A DNA stretch of 64,000 bases. Origin: Gonatopus flavifemur. Lineage: Eukaryota; Arthropoda; Insecta; Hymenoptera; Dryinidae. The notes under the pieces are model-generated. The model ran no database searches. It saw only the letters and a list, made by a program, of their open reading frames with translations, and was not told the DNA's origin. Positions within the stretch are counted from its first letter, which is position 1. Each line of letters starts with the position of its first letter. The stretch spans positions 71,354,001-71,418,000 of the forward strand of contig JAFFJZ010000001.1 of assembly GCA_018340375.1 (NCBI GenBank). The letters are read 5' to 3'. Of the stretch, positions 22,426 through 34,944 are shown in pieces. Made by a program: the position numbers and the translations under genes.

Positions 22426-23113
22426 TAGGGGTGTGCGGGTAGCACTTTTTATCGGGTCGGGTCGGGTTCGGGTATTTTTATTTATTTTCGGGTCGGTTCA
22501 GGTACCCGATTAAATCGGGTTTTCCAAGTCGGGTACCCGAATATAATAAAATCGCTTGAATTTAATATTTTCAACTTCTATTCGAAGTTGCCATTGCCGT
22601 TGATATTTTAAGGACAAATTGTCTTGAGCGATTGTAGGAATAAGGGGATTTCATATGAATTCAATTCTAATATGAAGAATGCCATATTCACTACAAGTCT
22701 ATTAGGGTTGTTACTCCATGTAATTGATTATGCAGCGCATTAAGAAATCTCCGAATTGCTTCATAGAATGTTTATATTTATTTTTTAATTCAATTGAAAA
22801 ATATAATCACATTTATATCTCATAAATAATATATTATCTATTTTCGTATTTAGTAACCACAATATAGAATCTTGAACATCAATGAAAATGAATATTCTTC
22901 TTATAAATATCATTCTTTTTTCATATTTTTAAATTTGAATGGAGGAAGCACAACTCTTCCACATGTTTTGTCAGCAATCTTGATCGAGTTGCTGTCACAA
23001 TATTTCCTGCTGAGGAAAACGTTTGCTATATTTGAATTACCCGAATGTAATCGGGTACCCGAAAAACTCGGGTAATTGAAAAACCCGATGACTCGGGTAC
23101 CCGCACACCCGTA
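22426..23113. mobile_element. hAT-like non-autonomous element, 688 bp
   Basis: Ends TAGGGGTGTGCGGGT and ACCCGCACACCCGTA are inverted repeats. Subterminal CGGGTACCCGA motifs recur at both ends. The right part carries the terminal codons of a hAT transposase on the minus strand (22921-23022). No clear 8-bp duplication was seen, so the outermost bases are uncertain. Confidence 0.75.
22921..23022 (-). pseudogene. hAT transposase C-terminal remnant (34 codons)
   Basis: Read on the minus strand, this stretch translates to a typical hAT dimerisation-domain end. TFSSAGNIVTATRSRLL is followed by VEELCFLHSNLKI and a stop at 22921-22923. Shortly upstream in frame there is a TAG, and the rest of the transposase is absent. 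It is a fossil that links the surrounding element to the hAT superfamily. Confidence 0.75.
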
Positions 23114-23763
23114 GTAATTATGAGTACCTCAAAGGAGACTCATTTATCTCATACATTCGAAGAATCATGGAATGATTTGAAAAGTATCCACCATAAACAA
23201 CGACTAATTATAATTTATCTCGATGCACACCTCATTGTAGAAACTTTTACCTCACCGCATATCATAATTAATCGTTATACTGATATCATTCGTTGTACTT
23301 TCATTTCGGTCAGGGAATATAAACTCATTATGAATACTTTGAATTCACTCCATAAAGCATGTTCCAATCAATTTTTTGTTGATTTCAGTTTTTCTTTCAC
23401 CCCGTAGTGATATGCGATTGAATAAGCGAAAATTGAAATGTCTTTCAATATTACCAACGTTTTGTCATCTTACGAAGGCCATCTTCTTAATCGAGATCGC
23501 GTCTGAGGATGACTCATCGTTTAATCGGTTGTTATCGTTGTCTTCTTCCTTCCTTCGATTCTTGCTTCCTGTCTTTCATCTTGAAATTGGTAAAAGATAA
23601 ACAGTATTCCCGTGCACTTGATCTCGACATTTTTATGGTCAAGATTATCATTGAATCGTCTTCAGGAAAATACTATATCTCTTTTATCAAACAACATTCA
23701 CACGGAGAAAAAAAGATGATAAAATGATTACTATGATTATGATTGTGTAGAGTACTAAACAAA

Positions 23764-24008
23764 CCCAGTGAACACTTATGAGAGGAAGACCTCTTTAAGA
23801 GGTCTCTTGGAAGAGCTCTGTCGATGCTATCATATTGATATCTAAATGGTATCATTCTTCTGAGATCTCAGAAAAAAATCCTCTTGAGGAGTTCGTTTGG
23901 ATAACATTCTGATATCTTTATGTTAACCTTTTGAAAGGTTTATCTGACCTCTTACAAATATTTGGGAGGTCTTTAGGAGCTGTAGATGATAACATATTGT
24001 GCACTAGG
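23764..24008. mobile_element. AGTGAACA-family element, copy 3 (245 bp)
   Basis: Starts CCCAGTGAACACTTATGAG, ends ATATTGTGCACTAGG, with exact AA duplication. It is uninterrupted and serves as the empty site for the insertion in copy 2. Confidence 0.85.
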
Positions 24009-24482
24009 AATTCAGCCGGGAGAATCGACATTTTTTCTTGTTAGACCTAAAAAATCGCTAGCTAAAAAGATTGCTGCTCCAGCAAAAGATCAGAATTTGC
24101 GGTTCTTACTGTTTTTGGCTCCTAGGAACTTTTTTTTAATCATCTCAACCTACAAGGTCTTGATCATTTTTACTTGACCGATTCCTCAACACGACTTTGC
24201 GCTACATTTTTATTATCAGGTCTCGATCGGGTTACATTATCAAGGCTTAGCTACTAAATCGGGCTGACATTCTGACACTTCTTCTAGTTGGGTGGTAATT
24301 AAGACACCGCGTTTATCGCTTTGGCTCAACTAGTTAGTTCTCGCAAGAGCTAATATTTTTGGCAAACGAATAGGTATTGTGGTTGTTCTAATTTTTTGCA
24401 AATTAAAAATTCTTGATGCATCACATTTGCAAAAGCTCTTTCCAAATTATCAAAACACTTTGACGCTTCTGGCCTCTTTATA

Positions 24483-24684
24483 CACGGACAAAAATAATTC
24501 ACTGTGGCTGCTAGGAATTATTTACCTGAATATAGCTTCAAAAGTACCATAATTTGTTGTAGAAATACATCTAATTATGAGAGTTTTTAAAAGTAAATTC
24601 AAGTCAAAACTCTATCATCTGTCACAGACTGGCGCTGATCCTCAATGAATTATGAGACTTTTCAACACATCTGTTTTCTGCGTG
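24483..24684. mobile_element. Probable CACGG-end element, decayed
   Basis: Starts CACGGACAAAAATAATTCA, ends CTGTTTTCTGCGTG, with flanks TA and TG (one transition). The arms are weak, so this is a tentative call. Confidence 0.4.
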
Positions 24685-27600
24685 TGTGATAATTACTTTG
24701 TTGACTACTTTTTAGCTACCATAGTAATAACTTTTGTTGCCACAGCTGAAGAAAACAATTGCTGAAGCTAATTTTTAATCATTCAAATATCAACAGAATT
24801 TTTTTTCATGCATTAATTTAACCATTTTCAGAATTATATATCAATTATATATAATTTCGAACATTTTTCCAGCTGAATAATCGAGGTGAAGCGTCGACAC
24901 TCTGTTATGTTATTCCAAAGTGCAATAAACTTCGATTCATTGGGAATTCATAAATTCATCTTTTTCAATTTTCGTGCAAATTTTCCTTGAATTATATTCC
25001 GGTACCATGCTAATTTTGAGTTGAGCCCTCATCTATGTTGCTGAAGTTTGAATCCCTTATTGAAACAAATTAATAATTGAATAACGAAATACTCAACTAT
25101 TGAAGACCAAAACTTTGGCAGTACTCGTTCCGAGCGATTTCTTCAGTTCAAAGGAGTTGATTTGAAGAGTTGAATAACGATCATCTATCCGATTTTCTTT
25201 TCTATCAAAAGATTTTCGGAAAAAAACAATGTATGGCAATTTGAATAATTTTTTCGGCATTTAATTATATCAAGACGACATTTCATGTTTCATGAATTTT
25301 ACAAGTTTTTATTCATCTCGTTTGCAAATCATATCTTCTCATCGAATCAATTAATAAAGAAACTGTGATGTTTTCGAAAAAGGTATGAGAAAATGAAATA
25401 TTAGCCATTTGTTGCTCAATTCAATTTAGAAGTCATAAAAATTCATGAAAATAATGAAGATGCGAAGACACTAATTGATTTGAAGTGCGAAAATTTCATG
25501 AATTACGGTCAATTACAGGCCAAGAATCTATTTTATTCACTTTCTTCTTTCAAGTCAGAATGAATAATTCTCTTTGAAATCTAAGATTTCTTTTTTCTTT
25601 CGTTGAATGATGCTTTTGTTTGGATAATATTCTATTCGTTCATAATTAAAATTCATAATAACCCCTCTCACACAAATTGATTCAACTTCTGCGTCGGCAT
25701 GCCAAAATTATCACCGTTAATAGATATGAAAGGAGTGAAAAGGGGAATGTGTATGGATGAGAAATAAAAATGAATGAAAATTACACCAGTCAAGTGAGTC
25801 TCGCGTTAGCGTCTGCTCATTAGAATGAAGGTAGGGTATACGAAGTCTTCGTAGTTTGTTCCTTCCTCAGCCTTCCGGTTTGAAATTTCTCGTGGATATC
25901 CGTGAATTCGACGTAGTTTTTATGTATCTGTTATAAAATGCAATATTCAAAATTTGCCTCATGTTTAGGAATCAGCGAATAAAGATCAATCGCATGCGTT
26001 TCATATTTTTGTGCACAAAGAATTACAAGTTTGATCCCATATCGAGTTATATTAAACCATTTCTCTTCGTTTTATCACGGTTATGCAATTCAAATGATAG
26101 TTTTTTTCTCTTTTTTCCCACATCAAAAAGGTGATCGAACATTTTAGAGAGTGACCTTGAAAACTGGTGTGCGCCACGATACGTGAGCTATTTGTTACGT
26201 ACACACGGTAACTGGTTGACCCAGGTGAGAGACACCTTAAACCTTATAAGGTAGAGAGAGAGATGGGCGCTAATAGGAAGTATATCCTTCGTGCAGAGTG
26301 ATTCGTTCTCGGCCTCCGGAGATTATTCCAAATGAAAACTTCCTGCCATCTAAGGGAGTCCTAAGGACTTGGCTTGAAAACTTTGTTGCCCGAGTTCATG
26401 GCTGCCTTCTCTTTCTCCACTCGTGCCGCCAGACTTTACAATGCCAGTCTGTAACAGAGGAGTCTTTTACCAAGAGATCTTGAAATTAGTCATGCCGAAA
26501 GCTCTGACCGAAGGACAAGATCGATATATATGTGTCTGCAGAAATATGTGACTTTACTCTCTTTACGCAAAAGGGAAAACACATGAGATATGATTTTCTC
26601 AATTCGCAATGGACGTTATGCACATGCAGTAAATGTATTTTATTCGGCAATAAAGTTTGTATTTGAACGTACAGCAGGCATTTGTCAAGTGAGGTGGAAA
26701 GTCTGTGATGAGTTATACGATATAAAAAGTTTTTTCAACGGTAACGAAGTTGCGAATGAATTAATGTGTTCAGAATTGATGCATAAAATTATATAAAATC
26801 TTCATTTGACTCGTGCAAAATGAAATACTTCAACTTATCCCTCATTTGGAAATATTGGTGAAGTAATTGGATGTAGATGAAAAATAATTAGTTTGGGATG
26901 AACTCGAACATGAAAATTCGTTGAAAGATAAATGAAAAATGAAAAGTAGCCTGATTTATATTAACTGAATGATTTGAATCCTGGAAATATCCTATTCTTT
27001 TTTCCTTCAGGATGAAATCATTGAAATTCCCAACTCGATTTGTGCATTCAAAGGTTCTCATCTTGCAATAAATTTGTGGAAAAATATTTTTATCTAAGAT
27101 AAACATCGACTGAATTATAGAATTCATTTGAGATCTAAATTATCCACAATTGCAAAAGCGTTATTAATTCTTTTGACTTCCTTTGTGTATCTCGCGATAC
27201 ATATATTATCTTGAAAACGTAGTTACGGCAGACGCTACTACGTATAGTCGCACAGTTTCTTCAAGAAGCACACATACCTTATCGTTGATTTAGAAAAGAG
27301 GGCCGAGAACGGTAAATAGGGACAATAGGAAGTAGGAAAGATAAGCGTATGGGGGCCACAGATGTTTCTCTCTCTCTATATGCACATACATATACATATA
27401 ACTATACACAAAGAGTCATCCTATACGATCAGAGACATATCCATAATGCGATGCAGCGTGCCAGTGTGTGCCTTGTCAGAAACGTCGAGAAAAAGTCCGG
27501 TATTCCCTTACAAGTCCAAGAACACCGCTACCGCGGTAAATGCAGTTTCATTGAGCGTTGCACCCACAACAGAGACCTCGGTAGCTGTAGCAGCTCCAGA

Positions 27601-27998
27601 CTCGGCAGCAAAGCAGTTAGTAGGGAATACTATTTATACGTATCAACCTTTGACTTTTTCTTCTGCCCTATTTGGAACGACCAGTAAAATACCGCACACA
27701 TCTGAGATTTATTTAGCGCGTAAGCTGGACAAATGTCGTTTGTTACTTTCATGAAAAACAAATTCGATCATTTTTATTCGTTTTGAGTCTTGATTAATTT
27801 TTTTTCTCCTCCTTCTTCGATACAGTTGAATAATTTGTAATTCAGGTAGAAAAATAGGGTATATATCAGATGAATAATTGTATATATTCGTCAAAGTAAT
27901 TACTCAAACCACAAGTTCTCTACAAAATCTTCGACGAACATATAAAATTCATAAAAGATCGATTGATCTTATATAATTGAAAAATCATACTATACTAT
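24685..27998. other. Element-poor non-coding stretch
   Basis: Apart from a short ATTATATATAATTTCGAA fragment near 24840, no repeats or inverted ends were seen. A patch at 26160-26560 is less AT-rich. Two overlapping open frames at 27349-27754 are unlike any protein I recognise. A regulatory region, intron or non-coding transcript is possible, with no direct support. Confidence 0.35.
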
Positions 27999-28117
27999 CC
28001 ACAGTAAAAATAATTATAGCGGTGGTCTAGCACCTCTCAAGGCACTAGCAGTGAAGCTAGTCACTAGAAAGGGCCTGGACATGAACTAAGGAGTGGCTAG
28101 AGTCATTTTTACTAGGG
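27999..28117. mobile_element. CTAG-rich MITE with CASAGTAAAAAT ends, 119 bp
   Basis: Starts CCACAGTAAAAATAATTATA and ends TCATTTTTACTAGGG, imperfect inverted repeats. The interior repeats CTAGC/GCTAG in both orientations. Confidence 0.55.
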
Positions 28118-28415
28118 ATAATATATAGAATTCATCGTTTTTGGCGTTTGAAGAGTAGAAATATTTCCACAATACAAGAGAACTATTTGAGTTCACGGTC
28201 GTTTTTTTTTAAATCAATGAATATTGAATATTAATCACAATTTTCTTTCTTTTTAGTTAATCACAACCAGCATGAAAATTTTTTCGAAAGGCGGTGAAGA
28301 TTTTTCATGTTTTATTCGATTGCTCCTCTGTTCGGGCTCATGAGGCTCAAAGAGACTGGGACAAAAACGGCCACGAAATGGACAAAATAGCCGTTTCTTC
28401 CTTCTATTTGTCCCA

Positions 28416-28677
28416 CACTGAGAGAAAAAATTTCCGGGAACAATGGAATATTTAGTTGAATAGTCGTCATAAAATACTTAATTGATTTGAATAAACTTTC
28501 ATTGACTCGATTAAATATTCATTCGATCAAACAAATATTTAATATGCTATGAAATATTTCATCAATTGAAACAGTTATTTAATTGAGTCAATGAAAGTTT
28601 ATTCAAATCAATTAAGTATTTTATGGCGACTATTCAACAAAATGTTTCATTGTTCCCGGAAATTTTCTCTCTCAGTG
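28416..28677. mobile_element. CACTGAG-family hairpin, 262 bp
   Basis: Starts CACTGAGAGAAAAAATTTCC, ends GGAAATTTTCTCTCTCAGTG, exact CA duplication. The arms pair almost completely (AATACTTAATTGATTTGAAT and its complement). The interior word is ATATTTAAT/TTGATTGA. Confidence 0.9.
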
Positions 28678-29257
28678 CACTTTGTTCCGAATCTTTTTGA
28701 CATTTTTAGCAGGGTGAGGAGAGCGTGGAACATGTACGCCACCTCTGGAACTCTATTAGATAACAAATGTATACTTTATTCAAGACATGTCCATAGAACA
28801 TTCCAATATCTATGTTTTTTAATCTCTCCGACTGTTCGGATTATCGATCAGAATCGAATTCTTCGACTTAAACCTTGATCCAACTGTGAATTTCGTTGAT
28901 GGGGTCGGCCCTAACATACAACTCTGAGAACAGTCATATTTTTCCGCCATTGTAACTTATAAATGCTCTCGCAAATTATAGAAATTCTCGCAAAATCTGG
29001 AAAGTCAGGGATTTTCTTACGCAGTACGAAACAAATTTTTCCCCATAACTTCAATCAAAAACCATCACTGTGAATTCAAAAAACCACTTTTTTTTTACTA
29101 ATTCATGATTGGTTGATGATTTTCATTCTCCATAATGAATCAATTGAATCTCATGATACACGAATTGCTCCAATTAGATGATTGATTTCAATTTTATAAT
29201 TAATGAGTCCTTGTTAGGATACTAAATTTCCACCGCATGAAACATTTACTTCATCTT

Positions 29258-29655
29258 GGGGGTCGTCCATAAACAGCGCGAGGGGGAAGGGGGGTTTGAT
29301 GCCAAGCTACATGGTTTTTTTATTTATCTTATACTTGGAAGAAAATTCTATATAAATATCCAGAAAAACGATCCACTTGAATATGAACCGAATAGATATT
29401 TGATTAGATCAAATAAAATTTCACTTGGTTCAATTCCATTTGGAATGAGAGAAATTGTATTTTAATGGGATAAACCTTTTATTTCGGTTAATTGAAATTT
29501 TATGAGGGTCATATTTTTGATAAAAATTCATTTGATTGAAATGAATTTGGTTGAACGTCAAAAATTACGTTCCCACGTGAGGGCGGGGGGGGGGGGGTTA
29601 GAAAAAAGCCATGGTAGAGCGACATGGGGAAGGGGGGGTTAAAAAGTCGCGGAAA
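29258..29655. mobile_element. GGGGGTCGTCCATAAA-end element fragment with G-runs
   Basis: Starts GGGGGTCGTCCATAAACAG. It holds purine-rich runs (GAGGGGGAAGGGGGG near 29280, a run of 13 G at 29585-29597, GGGGAAGGGGGGG near 29626) and two CATGG-centred repeats. The right terminal GGACGACCC expected from the left end was not found. A relative of the CACTGAG-type element at 30167 lies inside (about 29330-29530). Confidence 0.55.
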
Positions 29656-30166
29656 CCAATTACAAAAAATTGAAAACTTCCTGATAAAACAAAGCGTTTA
29701 CAGTTATCAAATCATTTTTTGTATCATTCATGAGTTTATAAAGTTTTAATAAATTTCATGGAATATCCTGTATTTGTTTATTGCTAATTTCATCCAATGC
29801 TTGATTGACCATACAGCACAAATGTTTGAGTAATATTTCCAAAATATTTTGGAGATAATACAACGTCTTCAGAGGATTTCAAAATATTCCCGAGTGGTTC
29901 TGAAGACATCAGAGCTGTTAGAATGTATATAAATAAGTATAGAATAAGACGTAATGAGCATTTTAGTACGGAATAATATACACAAATTCTAATGAATGAA
30001 TTCTGCATATTTATCAAGAATATCTAATGTTAATTAGACAGTATATATAGAGTTGAGTTAGTTCCGTGAATTTGAACAAATTAGCAGTGAAGTACTGAAG
30101 TTCCAGAGATATTTTTATTTTCTTTATATTCGTTCATGATTAATAAATCTTCGGTTGAATCACATG

Positions 30167-30403
30167 CACCCAGAAAAATGATTTATTTGAATATGAACCT
30201 ACTAGACATTTCATTGTATCCAATAAAATTTCACTTCATTCAAGTAAATTTTATTTGAAATGGATAAAAATTTATTTGAATGGAATAAATTCTTCACTCA
30301 ATCCAACTAAAACTCTAGTACGTGCATATTTAAATAGGAATTTAGTTGAGTCAAATGAAGTTTAGTCAATTCAAGTAAATCCAAATATAAAATGACCTCA
30401 GTG
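30167..30403. mobile_element. CACTGAG-like MITE with TTATTTGAAT words, 237 bp
   Basis: Starts CACCCAGAAAAATGATTTAT, ends ATAAAATGACCTCAGTG, flanks TG and TA (one transition). The left 80 bases are nearly identical to the reverse complement of the right part of 41340-41538. Confidence 0.75.
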
Positions 30404-30798
30404 TAGTACCCCTATTATTTTTCAGAAATTATGTTTCTTTCAAGTTTCAAACAAATTGAATTCAAAGACGATAAACTGAAATTCATTTTGAATGAGTGAA
30501 ACTAGATGTATCCATTGGAATAGCAATGTTGAAAAACTTTTTTTGTACTCAAATTCTAGGATATTTTTGTAATTCTACAGTATAAAAATATTTCTTAAAG
30601 AAGTATTTATATCCATTCGATTCCATGAAACATTAAAATTGAATCCACTCACTTTTATTCACTCAACAACTTGGCATGATACCGGATTGAAATGCCAGGA
30701 AAATTTGTAAATTCTGTCAGGGAAAGTCAGGGAAATGTCAGGGGAACTTTTATTAAGAATTCTGTGGACACCCTGTAAATGGGTATCAACTAACACTG

Positions 30799-31082
30799 CC
30801 CTGGTGAAAACATTTCTCTGAATTTTACCGAAAAACTCTGAAAAACTCTGAAAGAATCAGTGGAGAACCTGAAAGAAACTGAAAGACCATTGCTCATTGG
30901 GCACGTTTTCTCACTGACAATTTCCCTGAATATCTATGAATATCTCTGAAAATCTTCGAATTTGTCTGCAAAACACTAAAACTCTTTCAAAACCTATGAC
31001 CACCTCTGAAACCTTCTGAAAAATTCTTCACTAAAAACCTCTGGAATTTTCGGAGGCTTTCAGAGAAATTTTTCCACCAGCG
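30799..31082. mobile_element. CCCTGGT-family MITE with CTCTGAAAA words, 284 bp
   Basis: Starts CCCTGGTGAAAACATTTC, ends GAAATTTTTCCACCAGCG, exact TG duplication. The interior repeats CTCTGAAAAACTCTGAAA and its complement. Confidence 0.85.
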
Positions 31083-31687
31083 TGGTACATGATGACGAAT
31101 GATTCATGCACCAGTGCTGCGCCAAGTTGGATGGAGAATACTGCTGTTTCAATTAACCGAGACCGTCCAAGTGCTGAGACAACGTAGATAATGTTCTTGA
31201 CCGATATAAAAAACCAACAATTTCCAATTTCACATAATTCATACCCCTCTGGTGCGCACAGTTTGTCGTTATTTTGGGAAAGCTATCGAATTTGATGCAA
31301 ATAGATGACTCTCACCGACTGAACAAAACCTAATGCATCAAAGTTCGCGGTTTAGCATAATTTTCCTCATTTTCACTGGATATTGATGAGATACGGTTAA
31401 AACAACTCCGGATATTAAAGAAATATGGAATTCTAAGCTCAAGAAATGGTTTTTCCACCCGTGAATGATTTACTTTGAAAATTCAGTGTGGTATTTTATA
31501 CCAATCAAATGATTTGATACAATGTTGAACAACGGGCCGACGATAAGAATATAAAAAATGTACCCTCTGACCCTCCTATTACAAGCATATCCTACGATTG
31601 TGATACTAATTTAGATAGGCTTCATTATGAAATTTTCTCCGTCTACACATGAACGACCAAGAATAATTATCTTTATGAAATTTAATA

Positions 31688-31922
31688 TTAAGGTAGATGA
31701 CCCCATTTATGAACGCGACCCCTTTAATGAACGTTTTGGTTTTTGATTCATAGTACTTTTCATTTAGTGCTTTAATTTCATCCAAGTATGACTGACTGGA
31801 TACTAAATCAACCGCTGTTATGCAAATAAATTCAGAATAATATGCCATAGGAAAGATATACTAGATAAACGATTGTTCGCTAATGGGGGTTAAGGTGTTC
31901 ATTAATGGGGCCGGTCACCTTA
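31688..31922. mobile_element. TAAGGT..CCCCATT-end MITE, about 235 bp
   Basis: The left end TAAGGTAGATGACCCCATT and right end AATGGGGCCGGTCACCTTA are inverted repeats. TTAATGAAC motifs recur inside each end. It is non-coding. Confidence 0.7.
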
Positions 31923-32599
31923 CACACGTTTAGGTCGGTAGTTAGAACAAATTGATAATTGGAGATGAACAAATTAAGTATGCAAATGACATACATAATA
32001 GAAATAAAATGTTTTTTTGAATCCATGATGGTATTTGAAAACAATATGAAACCAATAAATTCGTTTGAGATACAGATTTTCCTTTGTTAAGTTATAAATT
32101 CGCTTCGATAAACAATCAAAACTTCCACAATATGAAATATGAGAATAAAATAATATTAAATTGCAATATAAATCGACAAAAATAATATAACATAAGTGTA
32201 CCGGTACGATAAGGAGTAACAAAGAGTAGATGACTATTGTTGATAACCGAATAATATGGAATGCCTTCGGGACAATGAGAAATGTTAACAAAATCAAACG
32301 AAAAATGCCAATGGGAATGAGCAGATAAATCTAACGAGAGAATAAAATTGCAGATATGAAGAGGGAAATATAAAACTCACGATCATGCGGGAAGGTTATG
32401 CATTTAGAATTATCCACTTTTCCTGAAACTGTTTGGATGGATGAGTTTTAGTAATGTTTAATATTCTTTGGTTTTGTTCATGGATTTTTTTGCTGCTTCA
32501 AGAGATTGATCAATTATTTAGGAAAAAATATGATAATTTTCCATTCTTGTTAGTTCCTTTTAACTAATTTGCATTCTCTACAATTCAATTTTCGAAGCA

Positions 32600-32995
32600 A
32601 TGAAAAAGGTATACTCATGTCGGATTGGCAAACCTCTTCAGGTGAAAATTGACCCTGGGCCAAGCCTGGGTTACCAGGCATGACGCAACTCTGAAATGAT
32701 AACAATCAAACACTGAAACTGCAGGAGAGGTTGCCATACCATATGCCATGAATGGGAAACCATGAAAAAATTTGTTCGTCAGAGATCAACCAACGCTGCT
32801 GCAATCTCGCGGCAATGTTGCGCCCATCTCATGCCAATAGTCACTTCCATTTTTGTCCGGTGTCAAAAATGAAATAAAAGATTCATCCTGTAATGTTGGT
32901 ATTAACGAAACATATGTCGCAGAATTCCGAGGAATTCGATTTATAATTTTCCTGATCAGTTTCAACTGATGAATGACAAAAATCCGGTGGTCCTA
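32600..32995. repeat. TTGGCC/GGCAA-rich self-similar stretch
   Basis: Words such as GGGCCAAGCCTGGG and GGCATGACGCAACT recur here and again at 33600-33940, like the interior of 59150-60048. It is probably one decayed element split by the insertions at 32996-33222, 33366-33560 and 33944-34220. Confidence 0.4.
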
Positions 32996-33222
32996 CACAG
33001 TAAAAAATTTTTCGTCAAATTCAACACACAAGCGAGTGTTAACCATTTTTCTTCACACTTAATGTGTGTTGATTCCAGAGTGACACTTATAAAGTGTTAA
33101 TTTGAACTCGAACAACATTTTGATCAGTGTGTTAAATGAACACACAAAAGTGTTAAATATTCAACACTTGAATTTCAACACGTACTTCTTTTTTACACAA
33201 TGACGGAATTTTTTTTACTGTG
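32996..33222. mobile_element. CACAGTAAAAAA-end MITE, 227 bp
   Basis: Starts CACAGTAAAAAATTTTTCG, ends GAATTTTTTTTACTGTG, exact TA duplication. The interior repeats GTGTTAA/TTAACAC and CAACACAC. Confidence 0.85.
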
Positions 33223-33365
33223 TAACGTTGAAATAGGCGCGTCCTGAGACAGATAAAGAATTGTTCAGTCATGAAATCTTCAGAGGAGACTTATACAACA
33301 CAAGAAACACAAGAAACAAGCATCACCCTAATGAGAGTGATTGGAATTGGCCGCTTGAGAAGGTA

Positions 33366-33560
33366 CACACAGAGAAAAGTTATCTAAAAGATCACTACAT
33401 TTTACAGTGAAGTAGGGACCAAATCACATTGTGGGGTTATTTATTATATTTCGTCATTAAAATTACTATACTTTTCAGTGAAAAGTGACTTTTACAATTT
33501 GATTTTGTCCCTACTTTACTGTAAAGTATAGTAATTTTTCAGGTAACTTTTTTCTGCATG
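33366..33560. mobile_element. CACACAGAGAAAAG-end hairpin, 195 bp
   Basis: Starts CACACAGAGAAAAGTTA, ends TAACTTTTTTCTGCATG, exact TA duplication. The arms pair through ACTTTACTGTAAAGTATAG-like words. Confidence 0.8.
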
Positions 33561-33943
33561 TAGTTCCATCATGCGTCACGCTACATCTCAAGTTGACTCA
33601 ATTTACTACCCAAGTTGGGCAAAACCATTGCCTAAGCTAGGCCAAGCTACCACCCTGCTTAGTGCAACATGAGGATCTACTGTCGTCCAGGATTGCCTAA
33701 TGCTTGGGGCAGTGCCCCACCATGCACCAGAAACTCTTGTGTGAATTCAGTGTTTTCCCTTCGAGCAAAATTGATTGAACATCCCATCTGGCCAGACGGA
33801 GCCTATGATCAATGACAGGTCAACGAAGTTGATTTATTAATCGCCTATATATGGTACAATATTCAGAACATTGCCCACCATCCATGCCTCTACGTGCAGT
33901 GCCCAGCTTTGGCTGTTAGCCTTGCTATGTTCTATCTTCAGCA

Positions 33944-34220
33944 CACGGAAAGACGGGGTCTATTATTATTTGTAAAAATGACCGTCAATTCAGGGAAAAC
34001 GAGGATCGCTGAAAAATATTTGTAGGGAGTCTACCAAGAATTCGTAGTCGATGTATTAACAATTGATTGTTTCACTGTGAAAAATACCAATGAAACTATC
34101 GACTGTTAATATTTTGACTACGAATATTTTTCAGTGATCCCTTTTTTCCCTGAATTGACCGTCATTTTTCTAAACGTTGATAAATTCTTTCTGGATATTA
34201 ATAGACCCAGTCTTTCCGTG
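33944..34220. mobile_element. CACGGAAA-family MITE, GGGTCTATTAATA subfamily copy 1, 277 bp
   Basis: Starts CACGGAAAGACGGGGTCTAT, ends ACCCAGTCTTTCCGTG, exact CA duplication. It is homologous along its length to 45880-46178 and forms a hairpin through GACTACGAATATTTTTCAG. Confidence 0.9.
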
Positions 34221-34430
34221 CATCAGCGAAGTTCAAAGATTTCAAAGCACGGAAAAAAATTAGTCATGATTTGAATAGCTAAAAATTAGCTACGGGAGCT
34301 ATTTTTTAGCTGTCACGGCTACTCATTTAGCGGTCGCAGCAAGAAATGTAGCTACCGCAGCGAAAATTCAGCAACTAAATTATCTGCCTATTCAAATATC
34401 AACCACAGAATACGATTTCCTACTGCGGTA

Positions 34431-34647
34431 CCCTGAGAAAAGTGTATCTCATCGCGACTTTAGGATAGGAATTGAGTGCTGACTCGCGATTTGGTGATCG
34501 GTCCTATGTTAACTCACCGTTCCCATGGTGATGTCAACACTTGATTGCACTTACTTGGATTTTGAATGGTACTTATTACAATTTTGGAATATCTGTCACC
34601 GAATTCCTATTTTTCCTAGAAGTGTTTACCGTATACTTTTCTCAGTG
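34431..34647. mobile_element. CACTGAG-family element nested at 34.4 kb, 217 bp
   Basis: Starts CCCTGAGAAAAGTGTA, ends TATACTTTTCTCAGTG, flanks TA and CA (one transition). The arms also pair AGGATAGGAATT with AATTCCTATTTTTCCT. Confidence 0.75.
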
Positions 34648-34686
34648 CAGCTAGAAAATAGCTACAGCGGTGAAAAAAGGGTGCTA

Positions 34687-34900
34687 CACGGAAAAGAGAA
34701 AGTGGAGTAATTCACCGTATAGGATGGAAGGAAATTTTCACAAAATTTATTGTCAAATAATTCACATCATGAGAGAAAAATCTATTTTTGTCTTATAATG
34801 TGAATTACTTGACAATATATTGAAAAAATTTTTATTTAAAGACTTAAAGCGACGCGTTGTCATCCTATACGGCAAATTTCTCCATTTTCTTTTTTCCGTG
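34687..34900. mobile_element. CACGGAAAAG hairpin nested at 34.7 kb, 214 bp
   Basis: Starts CACGGAAAAGAGAAAGTGGA, ends CTCCATTTTCTTTTTTCCGTG minus its first base, exact TA duplication. Inner arms are GTATAGGATG and CATCCTATAC. Confidence 0.85.
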
Positions 34901-34944
34901 TAAAAAAGTGAGCAGCTGTCACAGCTATTTTCTTTTTTTCCGCG

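Larger units (their letters stand above)
34248..34944. mobile_element. CACGGAAAAA-family AGCT-rich element carrying two nested insertions
   Basis: Starts CACGGAAAAAAATTAG, ends TTTTCTTTTTTTCCGCG, flanks AG and TG. The interior repeats GCTAAAAATTAGCTAC-type words centred on AGCT. Two other elements (34431-34647 and 34687-34900) are inserted inside. Without them it would be about 266 bp, like its relatives at 44707 and 57591. Confidence 0.8.

Noticed and set aside
27349..27754. Two overlapping open frames of 112 and 130 codons
   Set aside because: No motif in either, and overlapping frames cannot both be explained by coding. Kept only as part of a non-coding stretch.
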